Below the pieces are notes generated by a model. That model searched no databases, was not told the origin of the DNA, and saw nothing but the letters and a program-made list of their open reading frames with translations. Source: Candidatus Rokuibacteriota bacterium (GTDB lineage: Bacteria; Methylomirabilota; Methylomirabilia; Rokubacteriales; CSP1-6). From it: 64,000 bases of DNA. The position numbers and the translations under genes were made by a program. The DNA is taken from assembly GCA_003220225.1 (NCBI GenBank), contig QHRU01000031.1:62001-126000 (forward strand), read 5' to 3'. Positions 59,840-64,000 of the stretch are shown piece after piece (position 1 is the first letter of the stretch; each line of letters starts with the position of its first letter).

Positions 59840-60774
59840 CGTGGAGTTGACCCTCCTCGATAGAACTCGAGTGCTCCCGGATGAAAGGGAAGCAATGGCC
59901 GAGTGAGCATCGCCTCGTCATGAGGCTCGGCCAGCGCTTTCACGATCCGATACGCCTTTTCTTCGGGGAAATCGTCCCGGCAGACGAGCAGGTGGGCGAC
60001 CGCGATACCGCCCACGTCGGTCGCGATCCCGGGATACGCGCTCTTGGGGATCGTCGCGCGGCGGTAGACGGGTCCGTACTTGGCCTCGATTCTCGGCATC
60101 GTCTCGTCGTGCTCGAGGAGTGCGATGGCAATCCCTGGCGTCCCGGCCAGCTCCCTCAGCGCGTCGTCGGCGACCAGGTCGGCGCGGGCGATGGCGTCGA
60201 TCCTTCTTTCCTTGAGCGCCGCCCTCGCGCCGGCGCCGGCCAATGGCTCCCGCCGCAGATCGTTCTCGGCATCGATGCCGGAGGCTTCGAGGACGCGCAG
60301 GGCGAGGGTTTCGGTCGGACTCCCGGGGATCCCGCTGGCGAGCGTCTTGCCTTTGAGATCTGAAACCCGCGTGATGCCCTGGCCGCTGAGCGTCACGAGA
60401 TGCAAGACCGAGGAGCCGACCGCGGCGAGCGTCCGGAGCGGAGCCGCCGGACCCTTGAACCTTCCGGCTCCCTGGAGCGCCTCGTACGCGTCGTCCGACG
60501 TCAACAGCGCCACGTCGAGCTGCGCGCTCGTCAGGAGCTTGACGACATCCACGGCCGTGGCCGCCGTCGCCATCATGGCCTTGCTCTCCGGCACTCGTGC
60601 CGCCAGCGCCGGCGCGATCGTGCTGCCGAGGCGAAGCGAGACCTCGTCCATTTCACTGACGACGAAGATCAGCCGGCTCTTCCTGTACACCTGCCACTGC
60701 CGGTATGGCGTATGACCCATGAGCAGACACGCGCTCGTACTCAGCCCGAGGAACAGGAAGCCGCGCCGATTCAA
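59836..60774 (-). CDS. TAXI-family TRAP transporter solute-binding subunit-like protein
   Basis: 312 residues. The N-terminal helix GFLFLGLSTSACLLMGH is a signal or anchor preceded by RR. The body has the TAXI layout: ATAATAVDVVKLLTSAQLDVALLTSDDAY, TRVSDLKGKTLASGIPGSPTETLALRVLEASGI and IAVAHLLVCRDDFPEEKAYRIVKAL near the end. Binding proteins of this group carry dicarboxylates or amino acids for TRAP transporters. No fused DctM/DctQ gene is adjacent, so partners are elsewhere or the role is sensory. First gene of a four-gene minus-strand group. Confidence 0.85.
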   Translation of the reverse strand: MNRRGFLFLGLSTSACLLMGHTPYRQWQVYRKSRLIFVVSEMDEVSLRLGSTIAPALAARVPESKAMMATAATAVDVVKLLTSAQLDVALLTSDDAYEALQGAGRFKGPAAPLRTLAAVGSSVLHLVTLSGQGITRVSDLKGKTLASGIPGSPTETLALRVLEASGIDAENDLRREPLAGAGARAALKERRIDAIARADLVADDALRELAGTPGIAIALLEHDETMPRIEAKYGPVYRRATIPKSAYPGIATDVGGIAVAHLLVCRDDFPEEKAYRIVKALAEPHDEAMLTRPLLPFHPGALEFYRGGSTPR

Positions 60775-60795
60775 TCCGTTTCTCCGCTGACCGGT

Positions 60796-60827
60796 AACAA
60801 AAGGGCGGAGAGTGTGGCTCTCCGCCC
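60796..60827 (-). terminator. Rho-independent terminator of the acetamidase gene
   Basis: On the minus strand GGGCGGAGAG (60818-60827) and CTCTCCGCCC (60803-60812) form a perfect 10-bp stem with a 5-nt loop, followed by TTTTGTT (60796-60802). It sits 35 nt after the acetamidase stop and before the TAXI gene. Confidence 0.9.
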
Positions 60828-60861
60828 CTGGCCGGAAGGTCGGCTTGACGCTGCCGACCCC

Positions 60862-62172
60862 CTAGTCGTCGTCGTCCTTCCCACCTTGGAAAACATCGAG
60901 CGGGAGAATCGCGGTGACGAGGAAGTTGGGGACGTCGACCAGGTTGCTGATCCGAAGGTCCACCGCCACGCTCGACAATATATATGCCTGCTCGGGGGAG
61001 AGCCGTGTCGGAGCGGGCGATCTGGGACCCGTCAGCAGGTCGATCATGTTCAGCAGCGCATCCCGGGCCGCCAGCGTCACGTCCTCGGCGACGTTGGATA
61101 GGGAGGCCAGCGTGCCGTCGGTGAACTCCTGCGGTGTCCTGTTGCCCGATGGCTTGAGCGGAATTCCCGTCGTCGCCAGGAAGCGGTTCGGCTCGAGCTT
61201 CTTGAGGAGACCGGGGATCTTCTTGCCTTCGATCTCCGGCAGGCGAAATCCGAGGGCGGCCCGGCCTTTTCGAACGTCCACCCTGACCGTCACGACGGCG
61301 TTCATCTCGATCGCGGTCCCCGAGACTTCACCGTCTCCCTGAGCGAAGTGAACGTCACCCGTAGAGAGCAGACAGCCGTCGACGAAGCAGGGGAAGAGAA
61401 GGGTCGTTCCCGCGATCATCTGCTTGACGTCCATGTTGCCGCCGTTCTCGCGGGGCGGGATCGTCCGCAAGCAAGGCGTGGGCCCGCCCGCAAACGAACC
61501 GCCGACACCACAGATGCCGACCGGAACGGCGTCGTGCGGCTCCGGAGGGAGGACGAACCCGCCGGCCAGACGGAGCTGTTCCTCCCGCTGGAACGCCACC
61601 CGCGTCTCGCCAGGGCCCAGCGCGACGCCGATCGTGCCGGTAAACCCGTTCATCGGAACGCGCACACCCGGCATGTCCCGCGACACGGCACCGGAGCTGT
61701 CGAGGTCCCATCTCACGATGGCTGGATTTGGAAACACGTCCCTGAGGAAGCCGAAGCCGGGCACGATCACGGTATAGCCGAACCGGTCGGGCCCGGGTTC
61801 GATCTTCTCGATCGTCACGGCCAGGACGTCACCAGGCTTCGCACCTTTGACGAAGACCGGGCCCGTCAGCGGGTGGACGCGGTTCAGGTTCGCGGCGGCG
61901 ACGGTGGCCGCGGTCGAGGTTCGGTTGAATTGGTTGTCCAGGGCGTCACGCGTCTGGAAGACGAGGGTGTCTCCCGGCTCGGCCGTGGCAACCGGATGGA
62001 GCGCGAAGTGCCAGCGGTTGTGACACGTCCCGAGTCGTTCGGCGCCACACGGGACGGGAACGCCGCCGACGAGCGTGACGGGGACCAGGATCGTCTTCGC
62101 GGAAGCCAGGTCGGGGGCTCCAGCGAGGGCAGCGGCGAGCGTGGCAGCGAGGAGCAGACGTCTCGGTGACAT
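60862..62172 (-). CDS. Secreted acetamidase/formamidase family protein
   Basis: 436 residues. A signal (SPRRLLLAATLAAALAGAPDLASA) precedes the FmdA/AmdA fold: CHNRWHFALHPVATAEPGDTLVFQTRDALDNQFNR, PLTGPVFVKGAKPGDVLAVTIEKIEP, FPCFVDGCLLSTGDVHFAQGDGEVSGTAIEM. The last piece carries the family signature with catalytic His and Asp (DVHxxQGDGE). It hydrolyses a small amide to acid and ammonia in the periplasm. It has its own sigma70-like promoter and a strong terminator. Confidence 0.9.
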   Translation of the reverse strand: MSPRRLLLAATLAAALAGAPDLASAKTILVPVTLVGGVPVPCGAERLGTCHNRWHFALHPVATAEPGDTLVFQTRDALDNQFNRTSTAATVAAANLNRVHPLTGPVFVKGAKPGDVLAVTIEKIEPGPDRFGYTVIVPGFGFLRDVFPNPAIVRWDLDSSGAVSRDMPGVRVPMNGFTGTIGVALGPGETRVAFQREEQLRLAGGFVLPPEPHDAVPVGICGVGGSFAGGPTPCLRTIPPRENGGNMDVKQMIAGTTLLFPCFVDGCLLSTGDVHFAQGDGEVSGTAIEMNAVVTVRVDVRKGRAALGFRLPEIEGKKIPGLLKKLEPNRFLATTGIPLKPSGNRTPQEFTDGTLASLSNVAEDVTLAARDALLNMIDLLTGPRSPAPTRLSPEQAYILSSVAVDLRISNLVDVPNFLVTAILPLDVFQGGKDDDD

Positions 62173-62213
62173 AGAGACCTCCCCGAAGCGGTTTGGGAGC
62201 CTTGGCGCGTGGG

Positions 62214-62242
62214 ACTCTAGGCGGCGCGAGCGGCTTTGTCAA
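62214..62242 (-). promoter_or_regulatory. Sigma70-type promoter of the acetamidase gene
   Basis: On the minus strand TTGACA (62242-62237) and TAGAGT (62219-62214) are separated by 17 nt, about 40 nt upstream of the ATG at 62172. The -10 matches four of six positions. Confidence 0.5.
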
Positions 62243-62274
62243 GGGCCGTGCGTTGACCCGGTCACGATCAGCTT

Positions 62275-63141
62275 TCAGAGGTCGAGCGCCAGGCCCTCGG
62301 TGGAGAAGACGATCTCGCCCTCGTAGATCCGCCGGACGTCGCCGATGCCCTTTTCCATGACCGGATGGCTGGCGAGATTGGGGCCGATGTGCGAGAGGAT
62401 GAGCCGCCGGACGCCGGCGGCATGAGCCATGCGGGCGGCGCCCTTGGTCCCGCACTGGCCGCCGGCCTCGCCGTCGGCGTCCATGGCGTCCTGGTCGTTC
62501 CAGCACATGCACACAAGCGCGTCGGCGCCCCGCGCCAGATCGATCACGCTCTGGCAGGGCTGGGTGTCGCCGGTGAAGACGATGCTGCCGGTCGGCGTCT
62601 CCACCCGGTAGGCGAGCGAATCGAGGAAGGGCTGCACGTGCTCGGCCGGCGCCGCCCACACCTCCCAGTCGAAGCCGGTGAACACGCAGCCCGGGCCCAC
62701 GTCCGTGGCCTCCACGCTCGGTCCCGGGCGGGGCAGTACCGTTCCGCCGCGATTGCGGTACACGCGCTGGCTCAGCGGGTGCCCGACGCGGGCCTGCCAA
62801 TCGTGCGTGAAGGCGCCGTGCTCGCCGATGAGCCGCTCGGTGATTCGCTCGGTCAGCGTGGGGCCGAAGACCTGCAGCCGGTTCTCACGGCCGATGCTCT
62901 GATCCCAGCGGCAAAGCAGGAAGCAGGGGTAGTCGACGTCGTGGTCGAAGTGGTGGTGCGTGAAGAAGAGGTGGTCCACCTTCGTGGGCCACAGGCCGGC
63001 TTTGACGAGCTTGTGCGTGGCCGCCGGGCCGCAGTCGAACATGGCAAGCCGGCCGCCGCCGAGGTCGAGGACGTATGAGGTGCCAAAGCGATCGGCGGTC
63101 GGTGTCGGCGTGCCGGCGCCCAGGATATGCAGTCGAGCCAA
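62275..63141 (-). CDS. MBL-fold (ribonuclease-Z-like) metallo-hydrolase
   Basis: 288 residues. HILGAGTPTPTADRFGTSYVLD opens the fold, FFTHHHFDHDVDYP is the HxHxDH metal motif, and SIVFTGDTQPC and LILSHIGPN complete the zinc ligands. The short form with a GTPTPT start is close to RNase-Z/arylsulfatase-like MBL proteins. The hydrolysis substrate is not defined, but the DxxH pair and the missing exosite argue against tRNA processing. It is transcribed alone, with 57 nt to the next gene. Confidence 0.88.
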   Translation of the reverse strand: MARLHILGAGTPTPTADRFGTSYVLDLGGGRLAMFDCGPAATHKLVKAGLWPTKVDHLFFTHHHFDHDVDYPCFLLCRWDQSIGRENRLQVFGPTLTERITERLIGEHGAFTHDWQARVGHPLSQRVYRNRGGTVLPRPGPSVEATDVGPGCVFTGFDWEVWAAPAEHVQPFLDSLAYRVETPTGSIVFTGDTQPCQSVIDLARGADALVCMCWNDQDAMDADGEAGGQCGTKGAARMAHAAGVRRLILSHIGPNLASHPVMEKGIGDVRRIYEGEIVFSTEGLALDL

Positions 63142-63198
63142 GAGCGTCTCCCGCGCCGATGCTCCGCGGGTGGCCGCGCGGTTGTCAAGGCCCCTGCC

Positions 63199-64000
63199 CT
63201 ACTTGTCGAGCCACACCTCCTGTATGCGGCCCCAACTGTAGATCGAATGGTGCGGGACGAGGTTCTTCACGTGCGGCCACGCCGTGAAGTAGTCGAGTCG
63301 CCAGACGAGCACCGGCCGCACGGTCGTCTCTTCCAGTTTCCGCTGGATCTCCTGCACCAGCGCCCCGCGCTTCTTCGCATCCAGCTCTTGGGATTGCTGG
63401 TCGATGAGCCGCGCGATTGGCTCGTCGCAGAAGCCGGTATAGTTTCGTGGCGACCCGCAGCCAAAGTGCTCGTAGAAATTGGCGTCCGGGTCGTCCGGCT
63501 CCACCCCGTTTCGGTCGACGCCGACCTCGAACGCCCCGCGCGTTTGCAGGGGACCCCACTGCGGCGAATCCACCTGCCGCAGCGAGGCGTCGATCCCGAC
63601 GCGCCGGAACTCCCCGATCACGAATGAGCTGATGTCCACGAAGGCGGGAAGCTGTCTGGTCAGTACCTCGACCTTCAAGGGCTTGTTCGGGCCGAATCCC
63701 GCATCGGCGAGGAGCATCCGGGTCTGGCCATGTTCGTGGCCGGGCTCGCCGTAGCCCGGGAGTGTGCGGAGATCGGGCTCAAGGATGCCCCACACCCCGT
63801 AGGGCCTCGGCATCATCGAGGAGCCGAGCACGGCCCCGCCTTGGTAGACGGCCGCGATGAGGGCGCGCCGGTCGATGGCGCGGCTCAAGGCCTGGCGCAC
63901 CTTGACGTTGTCGAAAGGCGGTTTCCGCGTGTTGATAGTGAGGTGATCTAGAATCCCCGCGTTGACCTGGGTGATCACGAGCTGCGGGGCCGCCTTCTTC
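63199..64000 (-). CDS. ABC transporter substrate-binding protein, family 5, N-terminus outside window
   Basis: The frame is open to the window edge. The visible 260-odd residues are the C-terminal half of an oligopeptide-type binding protein: NTRKPPFDNVKVRQALSRAIDRRALIAAVYQGGAV, GVDRNGVEPDDPDANFYEHFGCGSPRNYTGFCDEPIARLIDQQS and IYSWGRIQEVWLDK. FDxxxVRQA is the family signature. It would deliver a peptide or another bulky ligand to an ABC importer that is not in view. Confidence 0.9.
   Translation of the reverse strand, partial: KKAAPQLVITQVNAGILDHLTINTRKPPFDNVKVRQALSRAIDRRALIAAVYQGGAVLGSSMMPRPYGVWGILEPDLRTLPGYGEPGHEHGQTRMLLADAGFGPNKPLKVEVLTRQLPAFVDISSFVIGEFRRVGIDASLRQVDSPQWGPLQTRGAFEVGVDRNGVEPDDPDANFYEHFGCGSPRNYTGFCDEPIARLIDQQSQELDAKKRGALVQEIQRKLEETTVRPVLVWRLDYFTAWPHVKNLVPHHSIYSWGRIQEVWLDK

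Noticed and set aside
1-64000. tRNA, rRNA, CRISPR array, insertion sequence or prophage
   Set aside because: Looked for cloverleaf-like segments, regularly spaced repeats, transposase or integrase motifs on both strands; none was convincing.

Overview
The window is a dense, very GC-rich bacterial chromosomal segment with about 62 recognisable protein genes on both strands, most packed with 4-nt or shorter overlaps. There are no rRNA or tRNA genes, no insertion sequences and no CRISPR arrays. Many orphan solute-binding proteins, CoA-transferase/MaoC/SDR/amidohydrolase genes, Tat-exported proteins and an Ebo-type operon suggest an uncultured soil or subsurface bacterium. Candidatus Rokubacteria/Methylomirabilota is my best guess; this is inference, as no phylogenetic marker is present.

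Layout. 1-5762 (+): a lipid-headgroup-like operon (class III aminotransferase, Gfo/Idh/MocA dehydrogenase, degenerate nucleotidyltransferase fused to a CDP-alcohol phosphatidyltransferase, CopD-like protein, flippase-like protein). 5773-11201 (-): a catabolic operon (gamma-glutamyltransferase, PEP-mutase/isocitrate-lyase-like, CaiB-type CoA transferase, a binding protein without signal peptide, aldo/keto reductase). 11319-18628: mixed metabolism (response regulator, two MaoC hotdog proteins, lipoprotein, orphan binding protein, YhbY, SDR, amidohydrolase, stand-alone MshEN protein, LLM oxidoreductase). 18766-19291: a sigma54-like promoter, a cyclic-di-GMP-I riboswitch and a small unknown gene. 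19414-32270: MFS carrier, membrane protein, then an oligopeptide-type ABC transporter with three FAD oxidoreductases and a homocysteine-methyltransferase-like enzyme, probably for uptake and oxidative demethylation of an N-methylated compound. 32339-39732: M24 peptidase, nucleotidyl cyclase, PKD protein, a decayed spermidine-synthase-like gene, and a ParA-CBM48 fusion next to a nuclease-like gene. 39765-45517 (-): enoate reductase, secreted cyclase, sugar-dehydrogenase-like propeller protein and cytochrome c.

45631-53149 (+) is the most interesting block: a seven-gene Ebo-type operon with its own sigma70-like promoter. It contains inositol-3-phosphate synthase, EboC (UbiA), a TIM-barrel protein, a GAF-EboA fusion, EboB (TatD), EboE and EboF. 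EboD (the dehydroquinate-synthase-like cyclase) is absent and inositol-phosphate synthase stands where a cyclase is expected. EboF appears to start at a CTG codon.

53160-64000: DUF922 lipoprotein, a FecR protein with a long Thr/Pro repeat tail and a strong terminator, a Tat amidohydrolase, a minus-strand group (acetamidase, TAXI binding protein, HupE and others), an MBL hydrolase and a truncated binding protein.

Two copies of an intergenic repeat (23081-23168 and 41939-42118) sit just behind stop codons. Each carries a perfect 10-bp hairpin followed by one or three 45-bp units.
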